Positions 1 to 10,042 are shown, numbered from the stretch's first letter. The stretch: 64,000 nucleotides of DNA from Collinsella sp. TM10-22 (GCF_003466125.1 NZ_QSOC01000001.1:1-64000), one strand, 5' to 3'. Translations and numbers: made by a program. Notes: a model not told the origin generated them from the letters alone.

Positions 1-40
1 GCGCTGCATGAGCATGCCCTTCTGGCGCGAGGACCTCTAA
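1..40 (+). CDS. arcA: Arginine deiminase, C-terminal end (partial)
   Basis: Only the last 12 codons are in the window. They read RCMSMPFWREDL followed by TAA. In arginine deiminases the C-terminus carries the nucleophilic cysteine in a Cys-Met-Ser-Met-Pro type motif, which is what is seen here. The enzyme converts arginine to citrulline and ammonia, the first step of the ADI pathway. The next gene is an ornithine carbamoyltransferase and the one after it a DcuC/YfcC-type transporter, which is a typical ADI operon order and supports the call. Family assignment rests on a very short stretch plus context. Confidence 0.75.
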   Translation, partial: RCMSMPFWREDL

Positions 41-150
41 GTCTTTTCGTTTCCGGTGCGGTCTCCCTACAACCGCACCGGTTTCGCCCGTCAAACGGGT
101 AGCATTACGTAAGTAATTAAGGAATTCATTTCTTCGAAAGGAAACGAACC

Positions 151-1146
151 ATGGGTGTTAACCTCTCCGGCCGTAGCTTCCTCAAGCTTCTCGACCTCAC
201 CACCGAGGAGATCGAGTACCTGCTCAAGCTCTCCAAGAACTTCAAGGATATGAAGCGCGCTGGCGTTCCGCACCGCTATCTCGAGGGCAAGAACATCGTC
301 CTGCTCTTCCAGAAGACCTCCACTCGTACCCGCTGCGCCTTCGAGGTCGGCGGCATGGATCTGGGCATGGGCGTCACCTATCTCGATCCCGGTTCGTCCC
401 AGATGGGCAAGAAGGAGTCCATCGAGGACACCGCCCGCGTTCTCGGCCGCATGTATGACGGCATCGAGTTCCGTGGCTTTGCCCAGGACGACGTCGAGGA
501 GCTCGCCGCTAAGTCCGGCGTGCCCGTGTGGAACGGCCTGACCACTGAGTGGCACCCCACTCAGATGCTCGCCGACATCCTGACCGTCCAGGAGAACTTC
601 AACTACGACATCAAGGGCAAGACCCTCGTCTTCATGGGTGACTGCAAGAACAACGTCGCTCGCTCCCTCATGGTTGTCTGCTCCAAGCTCGGCATGAACT
701 TCGTGGCCTGCGGCCCCGAGGAGTGCATGCCCGCTGACGACGTCATCGAGGCCTGCAAGCCCATCGCCGAGGCCAACGGCTGCACCATCAAGCTGACCAC
801 CGACGTCAAGGACGGCGTCACCGGTGCCGACGTCATCTACACCGACGTGTGGGTCTCCATGGGCGAGCCCGACGAGGTCTGGGCCGAGCGCATCGCTCAG
901 CTCACCCCGTATCGTGTCACCTCCGAGGTCATGGCTATGGCCAACCCGGGTGCCATCTTCCTGCACTGCCTGCCCAGCTTCCACGACACCAACACTACGA
1001 TTGGCGCCGAGAAGTGCGAGCAGTTCGGCATCACCGAGCAGGAGGTCACCGACGAGGTCTTCGAGAGCCCCGCTTCCAAGGTCTTCGACGAGGCTGAGAA
1101 CCGCATGCACACCATCAAGGCTGTCATGTACGCTACGCTCAAGTAA
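151..1146 (+). CDS. arcB: Ornithine carbamoyltransferase, probably catabolic
   Basis: 331 residues, the usual family length. The carbamoyl phosphate loop STRTR is at residues 57-61, HPTQ at 135-138, the DVWVSMGEP segment at 232-240 and the ornithine-side motif HCLP at 272-275. A good ribosome site (AAAGGAAA) lies 8 to 15 bases before the ATG. It interconverts citrulline plus phosphate and ornithine plus carbamoyl phosphate in the cytoplasm. Its place between the arcA tail and an amino acid transporter argues for the catabolic ADI role (arcB) rather than biosynthesis; argG and argH lie 48 kb away. The alternative name argF cannot be excluded from sequence alone. A hairpin terminator follows. 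Confidence 0.93.
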   Translation: MGVNLSGRSFLKLLDLTTEEIEYLLKLSKNFKDMKRAGVPHRYLEGKNIVLLFQKTSTRTRCAFEVGGMDLGMGVTYLDPGSSQMGKKESIEDTARVLGRMYDGIEFRGFAQDDVEELAAKSGVPVWNGLTTEWHPTQMLADILTVQENFNYDIKGKTLVFMGDCKNNVARSLMVVCSKLGMNFVACGPEECMPADDVIEACKPIAEANGCTIKLTTDVKDGVTGADVIYTDVWVSMGEPDEVWAERIAQLTPYRVTSEVMAMANPGAIFLHCLPSFHDTNTTIGAEKCEQFGITEQEVTDEVFESPASKVFDEAENRMHTIKAVMYATLK

Positions 1147-1161
1147 GAGCATCTAGCATCT

Positions 1162-1198
1162 CGCTCGGGGTGCATTGCTGCGCACCCCGAGCGCTTTT
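1162..1198 (+). terminator. Intrinsic terminator after arcB
   Basis: A 12-bp perfect stem (CGCTCGGGGTGC with its complement at 1182-1193) is followed by CTTTTG. Because the transporter gene begins only about 100 bp downstream, it may give partial termination within the ADI operon. Confidence 0.7.
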
Positions 1199-1293
1199 GT
1201 CTGGTAAAAATCTCGCACCGAGCGACATGCACGGCACGGAAGAGCCGCTTTGGGCGAGATCAGTAAATGATTTATGAAGGGGGGATGAGAACT

Positions 1294-2772
1294 ATGACTG
1301 AGACCGCTAAGAAAAAGCGCGGTATGCCTTCATCGTTCACCATTCTTCTTGCTCTGCTGGCAATTGTCGCGGTTGTTACCGTTATCGTCTCCGGTACGTC
1401 CGGCGGCGCGGTTACCGCTGCCCGCCTGAGCGATTTCTGCACCGCCCCGGTCAAGGGCTTCGCTGACGCTCTGCCCGTCTGCCTCTTCGTTATGATCCTC
1501 GGCGGCTTCCTCGGCATGATGACCGAGACCGGCGCCCTGGACAACGGCATTGCCGTTCTGGTGCAGAAGCTTAAGGGCAACGAGATCATGCTCATTCCCG
1601 TGCTGATGCTCATCTTCTCCCTCGGTGGTACCACCTATGGTATGTGCGAGGAGACCGTTCCCTTCTACGCCCTGCTCGCCGCTACCATGATGGCTGCTGG
1701 CTTCGACCCCATGGTCGGCGCTGCTACCGTCCTGCTCGGCGCTGGCTGCGGCTGCCTGGGCTCCACGGTTAACCCGTTCGCCGTCGGCGCTGCCGTCGAC
1801 GCTCTGACCGGCGTTGGCATTGAGGTCAACCAGTCCATCATCATCGGCCTCGGTGCCGTCCTGTGGATTGTTACCACTGCCATGTCCATCGTCTTCGTCA
1901 TGAGCTATGCCAAGAAGGTCAAGGCTGACAAGGGTTCCACCATCCTTTCGATGCAGGAGCTCAAGGACGCCGAAGAGGCTCACGGCAAGGCTGCTTCCGA
2001 GGTTAACAAGGAGGTCAAGCTCACCGGTCGTCAGAAGGGTGTTCTGATCGCCTTTGCCTTCACCTTCGTCGTCATGATCGTCGGCTTCATCCCGCTGGCC
2101 GACCTCAACGAGGGCGTCGCCAACTTCTTCGATGCTGGCGCTGTCTATGACGCCGACGGTAACGCCATCGTTCAGGGCTGGTCTGCCCTGATCACCGGCC
2201 TGCCCATTGGCCAGTGGTACTTCGACGAGGCTTCCACTTGGTTCTTCCTCATGGCTATCCTGATCGGTATCATTGGTGGCCTGTCCGAGAAGCAGATCGT
2301 CAACACCTTCATCACCGGCGCTGCCGACATGATGTCCGTTGTCCTCGTCATCGCTCTCGCCCGTGGTATCTCCGTCCTCATGGCTAGCACCGGCCTCGAC
2401 GTCTACGTCCTCGACGCTGCCGCCAATGCTCTGGCTGGTCTGTCCGGCGTGATCTTCGCTCCCATGAGCTTCCTAGTCTACTTTGGCCTGTCCTTCCTGA
2501 TCCCCTCGACCTCCGGTATGGCTACTGTCTCCATGCCCATCATGGGACCGCTGGCTGTTAAGCTCGGCTTCTCGCCCGAGGTCATGGTCATGATCTTCTC
2601 CGCCGCCATCGGCGTCGTGAACCTGTTCACCCCGACCTCTGGCGCCATCATGGGCGGTCTTGCCCTGGCCAAGATCGAGTGGACGACCTGGCTCAAGTTT
2701 GCTCTTAAGCTCATCGTCGCTCTCTCCGTCGTCTGCGCCGTCATCCTGACCATCGCTTGCGTGATGCTCTAA
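1294..2772 (+). CDS. YfcC/DcuC-family transporter, putative arginine/ornithine exchanger
   Basis: About 492 residues with many hydrophobic segments, including glycine-rich stretches such as GGFLGMMTETGALD and PSTSGMATVSMPIMGP that are typical of the DcuC/YfcC ion-transporter group. A cytoplasmic loop (KAKKVKADKGS region, about residues 205-245) separates two halves. I chose the ATG at 1294 because a strong AAGGGGGG ribosome site lies about 9 bases upstream; the ATG at 1267 precedes that site. YfcC-type proteins next to arcA and arcB are often annotated as basic amino acid antiporters, so arginine-in/ornithine-out exchange is a reasonable inference, but the substrate cannot be read from the sequence. 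Confidence 0.85.
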   Translation: MTETAKKKRGMPSSFTILLALLAIVAVVTVIVSGTSGGAVTAARLSDFCTAPVKGFADALPVCLFVMILGGFLGMMTETGALDNGIAVLVQKLKGNEIMLIPVLMLIFSLGGTTYGMCEETVPFYALLAATMMAAGFDPMVGAATVLLGAGCGCLGSTVNPFAVGAAVDALTGVGIEVNQSIIIGLGAVLWIVTTAMSIVFVMSYAKKVKADKGSTILSMQELKDAEEAHGKAASEVNKEVKLTGRQKGVLIAFAFTFVVMIVGFIPLADLNEGVANFFDAGAVYDADGNAIVQGWSALITGLPIGQWYFDEASTWFFLMAILIGIIGGLSEKQIVNTFITGAADMMSVVLVIALARGISVLMASTGLDVYVLDAAANALAGLSGVIFAPMSFLVYFGLSFLIPSTSGMATVSMPIMGPLAVKLGFSPEVMVMIFSAAIGVVNLFTPTSGAIMGGLALAKIEWTTWLKFALKLIVALSVVCAVILTIACVML

Positions 2773-2956
2773 GTACCCCTTGGGTACCCCACGGAAACCA
2801 TGACGATCCTGTAAAGGATCACCTGGTCATCGTCTGTCCGGTGGGGTAACCCCACCGGTAGACTCCTACCTTTAGCCTCCTCCCGTTCCGTGCGCGGGGG
2901 GAGGCGCTCTTGTGTTCCGGCGTTTTACCAAACGCCGGAACCACTCGACGCTGCAA

Positions 2957-3050
2957 GCCCGCCAGAGCGGCAATCTGACGTTCAATCGTCGGGCATGGCC
3001 AAAAGGCCTATGCCCTCCTCTTTCACGTCACCTTGCTCGCTCTGGCGGGC
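2957..3050. repeat. Long imperfect inverted repeat
   Basis: Two arms of about 44 bp meet at an AAAA centre (3001-3004). The outer 13 bp, GCCCGCCAGAGCG at 2958-2970 and its exact complement at 3038-3050, are perfect, as is GGCC/GGCC at the centre. The rest matches roughly three bases in four by eye. No U-run follows, so simple termination is not obvious. It may be a structured RNA or a small non-autonomous mobile element remnant. Confidence 0.6.
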
Positions 3051-3208
3051 TTTCGCTGGCTTATGCTCAACCTGCGGCGCTGCCATTGTTGGTGCTGAGT
3101 GCCTTGTTTCCCGTCCCAAATGAGCTACCTCGGGTCCCCGGTGGTTGCGGTGGGCGTGTTTGGTTGGTGCCTGTTGATGGTCTGGGTATCGGGGAGGGCG
3201 GGCTCCGT

Positions 3209-3214
3209 TATAAT
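3209..3214 (+). promoter_or_regulatory. Candidate -10 box for the DUF1846 gene
   Basis: A perfect TATAAT lies 40 bp before the chosen start codon. No good -35 hexamer stands at the right distance, so this is a partial match only. Confidence 0.35.
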
Positions 3215-3253
3215 CGCCTAGAACATTAAATGGAAACGGGACGGGAGCCATAC

Positions 3254-4735
3254 ATGCGCCAGGGTTTCGACAATGCGAAGTATATCGCGCTGCAGGCTGC
3301 TCATATTAAGGAGCGCATCTCGCAGTTTGGCGGCAAGCTGTATTTGGAGTTTGGCGGCAAGCTGTTCGATGACTATCATGCCAGCCGCGTGCTGCCGGGC
3401 TTTGAGCCGGACAGCAAGTTTCGCATGCTCAAGAGCATCGCCGATGACGTCGAGGTCATCATTGCAATCAATGCGAACCATATCGAGAAGAACAAGGCCC
3501 GTGGCGACTTGGGTATTACCTATGATGAAGACGTCCTGCGCCTGGTCGATCTGTTCCGAGGGAATGGATTTGCCGTTGCCGCCGTGGTAATCACGCAGTA
3601 TGCCGGCCAGCCCGCTGCCGATGTCTTCCGCAATCGTCTGAACGCGCTCGGTATTCCCGCCAAGCTGCATTATCCCATCGAGGGCTATCCGCACGATGTC
3701 GATCTGATTGTTTCTGACGAAGGCTACGGCAAGAACGAGTTTGTCGAGACCACGCGTCCGCTCGTTGTCGTGACGGCACCCGGCCCTGGCTCGGGCAAGC
3801 TTGCCACCTGCCTGTCGCAGCTGTATCACGAGCATAAGCACGGTACCGCCGCTGGCTATGCCAAGTTCGAGACCTTCCCGGTCTGGAATCTTCCTCTGAC
3901 GCATCCGGTCAATATCGCCTACGAGGCCGCCACGGCAGACCTTGACGATGCCAACATCATCGATTCGTTCCATCTTGAGGCTTACAACAAGACCACGGTC
4001 AATTACAACCGTGATGTTGAGGCATTCCCGGTTGTTCGCGCCCTTATGGAAAAGATTCTGGGCGAGAGCCCCTATCAGAGCCCTACGGACATGGGCGTCA
4101 ACATGGTTGGCTTTGCCATTACCGACGACGATGCCTGCCGTGATGCCTCCAAGATGGAGATCGTGCGCCGCTATTTTGCCGCAGTTGAAAGCGTGCGCCG
4201 TACCGGCGTGGGCGACGAACAGGTCGATCGTCTCAAACTCATCATGAAAAAGGCCGGCATCGATAAGAACTATTCGCCGGCGCGCTCGGCTGCCCTCACC
4301 AGAGAGCAACTGACGGGCGGTCCCGTGGGCGCCATGGTCATGCCGGACGGTTCTGTTGTGACCGGTAAGACCTCAACGCGCCTGGGTGCCGCGAGCTCGC
4401 TGATCATGAACGCCCTCAAGCATGTCTCGGGCGTGGACCTAGAGCTCGAAGTCATCAGCGACGAGGCGATCGAGCCCATCAGCAAGCTCAAGACGCATTT
4501 CCTGGGTAGCAAAAACCCTCGCCTCCATACCGACGAGACGCTTATGGCGCTGTCGATCACCTCGGCTACGAGCGAGACTGCCGCCCGTGTCCTTTCGGGC
4601 CTGGAGCAGCTCCGTGGCTGCGACGCCTTCTTTAGCGTTATCATCTCGCCGACTGATGAGACGGTGCTGCGCAAGCTGGGCATCAACGTGTGCTGCGAGC
4701 CTAAATTCGAGCGTCGTGGATTCTTTCACCGCTAA
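3254..4735 (+). CDS. DUF1846 (UPF0371) family protein
   Basis: About 493 residues, the normal size of DUF1846 proteins. The N-terminus RQGFDNAKYIALQAAHIKER and the segment KLYLEFGGKLFDDYHASRVL are characteristic of the family. A glycine-rich loop, APGPGSGKLATCLSQLYHE, at about residues 175-193 resembles a phosphate-binding loop. The start at 3254 is chosen because GGGAG precedes it by 6 to 7 bases; an upstream ATG at 3230 lacks a ribosome site. The family is widespread in anaerobic Firmicutes and Actinobacteria but its function is unknown to me. It stands alone between two terminator-like hairpins. Confidence 0.88.
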   Translation: MRQGFDNAKYIALQAAHIKERISQFGGKLYLEFGGKLFDDYHASRVLPGFEPDSKFRMLKSIADDVEVIIAINANHIEKNKARGDLGITYDEDVLRLVDLFRGNGFAVAAVVITQYAGQPAADVFRNRLNALGIPAKLHYPIEGYPHDVDLIVSDEGYGKNEFVETTRPLVVVTAPGPGSGKLATCLSQLYHEHKHGTAAGYAKFETFPVWNLPLTHPVNIAYEAATADLDDANIIDSFHLEAYNKTTVNYNRDVEAFPVVRALMEKILGESPYQSPTDMGVNMVGFAITDDDACRDASKMEIVRRYFAAVESVRRTGVGDEQVDRLKLIMKKAGIDKNYSPARSAALTREQLTGGPVGAMVMPDGSVVTGKTSTRLGAASSLIMNALKHVSGVDLELEVISDEAIEPISKLKTHFLGSKNPRLHTDETLMALSITSATSETAARVLSGLEQLRGCDAFFSVIISPTDETVLRKLGINVCCEPKFERRGFFHR

Positions 4736-4758
4736 AACGAGACGATTGGTCTGATTAG

Positions 4759-4793
4759 GCCGCATGGGGTATATGCCCTATGCGGCTTAATTT
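4759..4793 (+). terminator. Terminator-like hairpin after DUF1846 gene
   Basis: GCCGCATGGG pairs with CCCTATGCGGC (one wobble) and is followed by TTAATTTAT, a weak U-rich tail. Confidence 0.55.
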
Positions 4794-4947
4794 ATCAACA
4801 TTGTCTTTGTTTGGGTTAAAAATAGCCCGTTTACCTGCCTAAAAGTGATTTGAGCGGTATACAATAACGCTGATGTAACATCCTTTGCGGGATACGCCGG
4901 TCGCGCACGGCGCGTTAAATGCTCGTGCTCGGTTTGAGGAGGCTGCT

Positions 4948-5286
4948 ATGGCGGGCAAGGGTCGTGCGAGTGTCAACGATATGAAGCGTGTCGAGGTGCT
5001 GGTGTTGATGGAGATCGACCAGCAAACCGAAGACAATGGCGGGCCGTATGGTTTCTCGCGCAAAACGCTTGCCGAGTGCGTGGGGGTTTCGCCGTATCGT
5101 GCCCGCGCCGCAATCGATCGCTTGGATTCCGAAGGCATGATTGATGTCGTCTCGCGTTATAGCGACGACGGCGGTCAGCTTGCAAATGGCATTTGCCTCA
5201 CCGAACGTGGCGAGTGGTATCTTGAGGGCGTCCGTACCGGTATGCTCGTTCAAGAAATGCTTGAGGACGAGGTTGCTGATCGATAG
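4948..5286 (+). CDS. Small winged-helix DNA-binding protein
   Basis: 112 residues. After a basic N-terminus, residues about 10-75 read as a winged helix: SRKTLAECVGVSPYRARAAIDRL looks like a helix-turn-helix, followed by an SEGMIDVVSRYSDDGG wing-type hairpin. The start at 4948 is set by a strong GAGGAGG site 6 to 7 bases upstream; the open frame extends further upstream to 4885 without such a site. It is monocistronic and followed by a strong terminator. It resembles MarR/GntR-type heads without an effector domain. Targets are unknown; it could regulate the flanking DUF1846 or pyrG genes, but nothing in the sequence shows this. Confidence 0.75.
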   Translation: MAGKGRASVNDMKRVEVLVLMEIDQQTEDNGGPYGFSRKTLAECVGVSPYRARAAIDRLDSEGMIDVVSRYSDDGGQLANGICLTERGEWYLEGVRTGMLVQEMLEDEVADR

Positions 5287-5311
5287 CAGCGTGTAGCCCT
5301 TGCCATAACAG

Positions 5312-5343
5312 CGCCGCCTGGGAAACCGGGCGGCGTTTTGTTT
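5312..5343 (+). terminator. Intrinsic terminator
   Basis: CGCCGCCTGG pairs with CCGGGCGGCG around a GAAA loop and is followed by TTTTGTTT. Confidence 0.85.
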
Positions 5344-5458
5344 CAAGACTGAGAAATGCAATCGCACGCGAGAAAAAATGCGAACGGTCCGCGGCGCGAG
5401 TATTACAATGAAGACCCGTAAGATGTGGATAAACAACTTCTACGGGAAGCGCAGGTAA

Positions 5459-7126
<1,668 letters not shown>

Positions 7127-7128
7127 GG

Positions 7129-8070
7129 GTGCCGGCGAACAAAGAACATACCGGAGCTACTCCCTCGTCGCTCGCCGTGGCGGCGGGGGAGTATCTCGAT
7201 TACCTCGCGGTCGAGCGGGGTTTGGCGCGCAACACGATTGCGGCCTATCGTCGTGACCTGACGACGTACTGCGTCTATCTGGAGCGGGCGGGCATCATGT
7301 CTTTTGAAGAGGTGACCCGTCAGGTCGTGGAGGGCTTTGTCGCCGACCGTCGCGATGGGGGCTATTCCGATGCCTCGGTGGAGCGTGCGCTTGCGGCAGT
7401 GAAGGGCCTGCATGCCTTTTTGGTGCGCGATGGGGCTGTGGCCCAAAATCCAACGGCGGCGTTGCGCCTGCCTAAAAAAGCTGAGCGTTTGCCGGAGTAT
7501 CTATCGGTGGAGGATGTCTCGGCGCTGCTCGATCAAGACTTCCCCGAGGGCGAGATGGGCTTGCGCGACCATGCCATCTTGGAAGTGCTCTACGGATGCG
7601 GTTTGCGTGTGAGCGAGTTGGTGGGGCTCGATGTGGGCGATATCCATATCGACGATGGCTTTGTGCTCGTCCGCGGTAAGGGCTCAAAGGAACGCCTGTC
7701 CCCGCTGGTGGGAAGCGCGGCGCGAGCTCTGACGCTCTATGTAACTGAGGGGCGTTCTCGCTTGGCGGCCCATGCCCGCGGAACCGAGACCTCGGCGGTC
7801 TTTTTAAATAAGAACGGCCGCCGTTTGTCGCGCCAGGGCATCCATGCCATCTGTGAGCGCTACGGACGCCAGGTGGGGTTGGTGGGACTCCACCCCCATA
7901 CGCTGCGTCACTCCTTTGCCACTCATATGCTTGCGGGCGGCGCGGATCTCCGTGTGCTACAGGAGATTTTGGGACATGCCGATATATCGACCACGCAGGT
8001 CTACACGCATGTCGATCGTACGCAACTGACCGAGGTCTATCTGGCAGCGCACCCGCTGGCACATCGTTAG
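7129..8070 (+). CDS. xerD: Site-specific tyrosine recombinase XerD
   Basis: 313 residues from a GTG start two bases after the pyrG stop; the frame is open further upstream inside pyrG, but the N-terminal SAM-like domain starts here (EYLDYLAVERGLARNTIAAY). All catalytic residues are visible: Arg160 in GLRVSEL, Lys184 in GKGSKER, His257/Arg260 in HTLRHSFATH, His283 in LGHADIS and Tyr292 in TTQVYTH. With XerC it resolves chromosome dimers at dif. Initiation is probably coupled to pyrG translation since no clear ribosome site is seen. XerC versus XerD cannot be separated with certainty by eye, but the length and context fit XerD. Confidence 0.88.
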   Translation: MPANKEHTGATPSSLAVAAGEYLDYLAVERGLARNTIAAYRRDLTTYCVYLERAGIMSFEEVTRQVVEGFVADRRDGGYSDASVERALAAVKGLHAFLVRDGAVAQNPTAALRLPKKAERLPEYLSVEDVSALLDQDFPEGEMGLRDHAILEVLYGCGLRVSELVGLDVGDIHIDDGFVLVRGKGSKERLSPLVGSAARALTLYVTEGRSRLAAHARGTETSAVFLNKNGRRLSRQGIHAICERYGRQVGLVGLHPHTLRHSFATHMLAGGADLRVLQEILGHADISTTQVYTHVDRTQLTEVYLAAHPLAHR

Positions 8071-8103
8071 CACATCGCTGACCTGCAAATTAATAGATAT
8101 TTG

Positions 8104-8172
8104 GAACGGGCCCCAGATTGCCGCGGCGTGCTTTTGCGCGCGCATGGGCAATCTGGGGCCCGTTCTATTTTT
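8104..8172 (+). terminator. Strong terminator after xerD
   Basis: A perfect 19-bp stem (8104-8122 with 8147-8165) is followed by TATTTTT. The loop itself is GC-rich and self-complementary. Confidence 0.88.
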
Positions 8173-8293
8173 CGCCACATGTCGTCGCGGTGGTGGGCCG
8201 CACGTGCCTTGGGTGGGGGAGTTTGGGGGCGATGTGAACGGGATGTAAAGGGACGCAAAAATCGCCTCAAGGTCAACTTGAAGGTTGAGATTG

Positions 8294-8327
8294 AACGGCG
8301 GGATGCCACAGGTGGCATCCCGCCGTT
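8294..8327. repeat. Perfect 15-bp hairpin between xerD and mraZ
   Basis: AACGGCGGGATGCCA at 8294-8308 pairs with 8313-8327 around a CAGG-type loop. There is no U-run on the plus side. An AT-rich palindrome follows at 8333-8352. Confidence 0.6.
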
Positions 8328-8388
8328 GCTGTAAACACAACATATTGTGTTTTCGAACATATGATTGGGGGTGTTTTGCAATATATGG

Positions 8389-8427
8389 TGGGTGGAGTGG
8401 TGGGGCGGAGTGGGGGAAGGGGTGGGG
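8389..8427 (+). promoter_or_regulatory. G-rich tract: possible MraZ sites or G-quadruplex
   Basis: G-runs of four or more bases lie at 8402-8405, 8412-8416, 8419-8422 and 8424-8427, with loops of 6, 2 and 1 bases. TGGGG also recurs with an exact 10-bp step at 8401 and 8411 (TGGGG-N5-TGGGG), the spacing reported for E. coli MraZ sites (TGGGA-N5 repeats). The tract lies directly upstream of the -35 hexamer of the mraZ promoter. Confidence 0.5.
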
Positions 8428-8434
8428 AAAGGTG

Positions 8435-8463
8435 TTGAAAAATGGGGCGGTTCCCCATATTAT
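8435..8463 (+). promoter_or_regulatory. Sigma70-type promoter of the dcw cluster
   Basis: TTGAAA at 8435-8440 and TATTAT at 8458-8463 are separated by 17 bp. The start point would fall near 8470, about 60 bases before the mraZ ATG. Confidence 0.7.
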
Positions 8464-8493
8464 TAATGACGTCGACAGGCGGGGTGGTTCCCC
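8444..8493. promoter_or_regulatory. Twin operator-like palindromic boxes
   Basis: GGGGCGGTTCCCC at 8444-8456, inside the promoter spacer, and GGGGTGGTTCCCC at 8481-8493, just after the expected start point, differ by one base. Their positions suit a repressor, but no protein is assigned. Confidence 0.5.
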
Positions 8494-8531
8494 GCGTACG
8501 TGCCATCTGAGTAACCGAGGGGAGGGCGCAC

Positions 8532-8966
8532 ATGGGAATGACTGGTGCATACGAGCGCAATCTCGATGCAAAAGGCCGTCTGTCCCTGCCTGCACCCCTT
8601 CGCGAGGAGCTTGGAGAGCACGTTCGCGTGTTCAAAGCCCTGGATGTCGATGCTCTGTACGTGTTCTCTGCCGAGGCCTTCGATAAGTGGGTCGAAGGAC
8701 TCTTCGCGGGTCGTGAGGGCCACGAGGGTTTTAACCCGCGCGACATCAACGACCAGAAGCTCATGAGGGCGATCAACAAACGCACCACGTCGATGGACGT
8801 GGACAGCGCCGGTCGTATCGGTCTTTCCGAGTCTCTCCGCAAGCAAGCGAACCTCGACCGCGAGGTCACGGTTGTGGGCAACTACGACCACCTTGAGGTT
8901 TGGGATCGCGCCGCGGCCGATGAGGATGATGACGACGAGGCCCTGCTGGACCTCTTCTTCTCGTAA
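8532..8966 (+). CDS. mraZ: Transcriptional regulator MraZ
   Basis: 144 residues. Two SpoVT/AbrB-like repeats are visible: GAYERNLDAKGRLSLPAPLR near the N-terminus and DVDSAGRIGLSESLR at about 87-101, each with the conserved (D)xxGR core. MraZ forms a ring and represses its own dcw operon in the bacteria where it has been studied. A GAGGGGAGGG ribosome site precedes the ATG. The acidic tail (DEDDDDEALLDLF) is unusual but common in actinobacterial versions. It is the first gene of the cluster and is followed 20 bp later by rsmH. Confidence 0.95.
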   Translation: MGMTGAYERNLDAKGRLSLPAPLREELGEHVRVFKALDVDALYVFSAEAFDKWVEGLFAGREGHEGFNPRDINDQKLMRAINKRTTSMDVDSAGRIGLSESLRKQANLDREVTVVGNYDHLEVWDRAAADEDDDDEALLDLFFS

Positions 8967-8986
8967 GGGCAAGGCACGGGTAACGG

Positions 8987-9952
8987 ATGGAGCGTGGGAT
9001 CTTGACACAAGAATATCGGCATGAACCTGTCATGCTCGGCGAAGTGCTTGAGTCGCTGCGGCTAAAGAGCGGCTCCGTTGTCTGCGATTGCACCCTTGGC
9101 GGTGCCGGCCATTCGGTAAAGATGGCTGCGCAGGTGGGGGAGACGGGCCTTTTACTCGGCGTCGATCAGGACGACATGGCCCTCGAGGCCGCTGGCGCCC
9201 GTCTGGACCGCGAGGTTCCCGGCGTTCCGCACCAGCTGCTGAAGGGCAACTTCGGCGACTTGGACGAGCTGCTTTGCTCGGCCGAGGTGCCCGGGGTCGA
9301 TGGCTTCCTGTTCGATTTGGGCGTTTCGTCACCGCAACTCGATATCCCTGGCAGGGGCTTTTCGTATAACGAGGACGCCCCATTGGACATGCGGATGGAT
9401 CCGGGTAATAACACCTTAAACGCAGCTGAGGTCATCAACACCTATAACGAACACGACCTCGCCCGGATTCTACGCGTCTACGGCGAAGAGAAGTTCGCCT
9501 CGCAGATCGCGCGCGAGATCGTGCGCCGCCGCGAGCAAGAACCGATCGAAACCACCGGCCAATTTGTCGAGATCATCAAGGCGGGTATCCCGGCTGCCGC
9601 TCGTCGGCATGGCGGACACCCGGCCAAGAAAAGTTTTCAGGCCATTCGCATCGAGGTCAATCACGAACTCGATGTGCTCGAACGAGGGCTTGATGCCGCC
9701 ACCAGGTGGCTCAACCCGGGCGGACGTATCTGCGTCATCTCGTATCACTCGCTCGAGGACCGTATCGTAAAGAACCACTTTAAGGAGATGAGCCAGGGGT
9801 GCACGTGTCCGCCGGAGATTCCGGTGTGCGTGTGCGGCAACGTGCCGATACTCAAGGTCATCACCCGCAAACCCTTGGTTGCCCAGCCTGATGAGGTTGA
9901 GCGCAACCCTCGGGCGAGATCAGCCAAAATCCGCGTGGCGCAGCGTCTGTAG
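8987..9952 (+). CDS. rsmH: 16S rRNA (cytosine1402-N4)-methyltransferase
   Basis: 321 residues, typical for RsmH/MraW. It has the SAM-binding motif CTLGGAGHS near residue 35, FLFDLGVSSPQLD near 105-120, the DMRMDP segment and the C-terminal ISYHSLEDRIVKNHF signature. A Cys-rich insertion (CTCPPEIPVCVCG) near residue 270 is found in many Gram-positive members and may bind metal. It sits in the standard second position of the dcw cluster. Confidence 0.96.
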   Translation: MERGILTQEYRHEPVMLGEVLESLRLKSGSVVCDCTLGGAGHSVKMAAQVGETGLLLGVDQDDMALEAAGARLDREVPGVPHQLLKGNFGDLDELLCSAEVPGVDGFLFDLGVSSPQLDIPGRGFSYNEDAPLDMRMDPGNNTLNAAEVINTYNEHDLARILRVYGEEKFASQIAREIVRRREQEPIETTGQFVEIIKAGIPAAARRHGGHPAKKSFQAIRIEVNHELDVLERGLDAATRWLNPGGRICVISYHSLEDRIVKNHFKEMSQGCTCPPEIPVCVCGNVPILKVITRKPLVAQPDEVERNPRARSAKIRVAQRL

Positions 9953-10042
9953 GCGCGACCGCGCGATATTGGACCTCCCGCTCGCACCATAAACGAAGCT
10001 TAAACACACTACCAACGTACTCGGGATGGGAGGCGGCATATC

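Larger units (their letters stand above)
2773..3253 (+). other. 481-bp structured intergenic region, no gene
   Basis: No convincing coding frame. From the left: a nested stem with TACCCCAC at 2785-2792 pairing GTGGGGTA at 2841-2848 and inner arms at 2800-2809 and 2816-2830; an alternative hairpin CCGGTGGGG/CCCCACCGG at 2838-2858; a GC-rich hairpin at 2875-2905; a short hairpin at 2915-2940 (TTCCGGCG ... CGCCGGAA); and a long imperfect inverted repeat at 2957-3050. A promoter for the next gene is likely near 3209. Short frames here have no ribosome site or family signature. Confidence 0.6.
8071..8531 (+). other. 461-bp regulatory region upstream of mraZ
   Basis: No gene. It holds the xerD terminator (8104-8172), a 15-bp perfect hairpin at 8294-8327, an AT-rich palindrome at 8333-8352 (AAACACAA/TTGTGTTT), a G-rich tract at 8389-8427, a sigma70-type promoter at 8435-8463 and two related 13-bp palindromic boxes at 8444-8456 and 8481-8493, then the mraZ ribosome site. 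Confidence 0.75.

Noticed and set aside
2890..3229. Short plus frames after the ADI transporter, one with MPSSFT as in the transporter N-terminus
   Set aside because: The similarity is only about six residues, the frame breaks at once, and the stretch is better explained as one arm of an inverted repeat.
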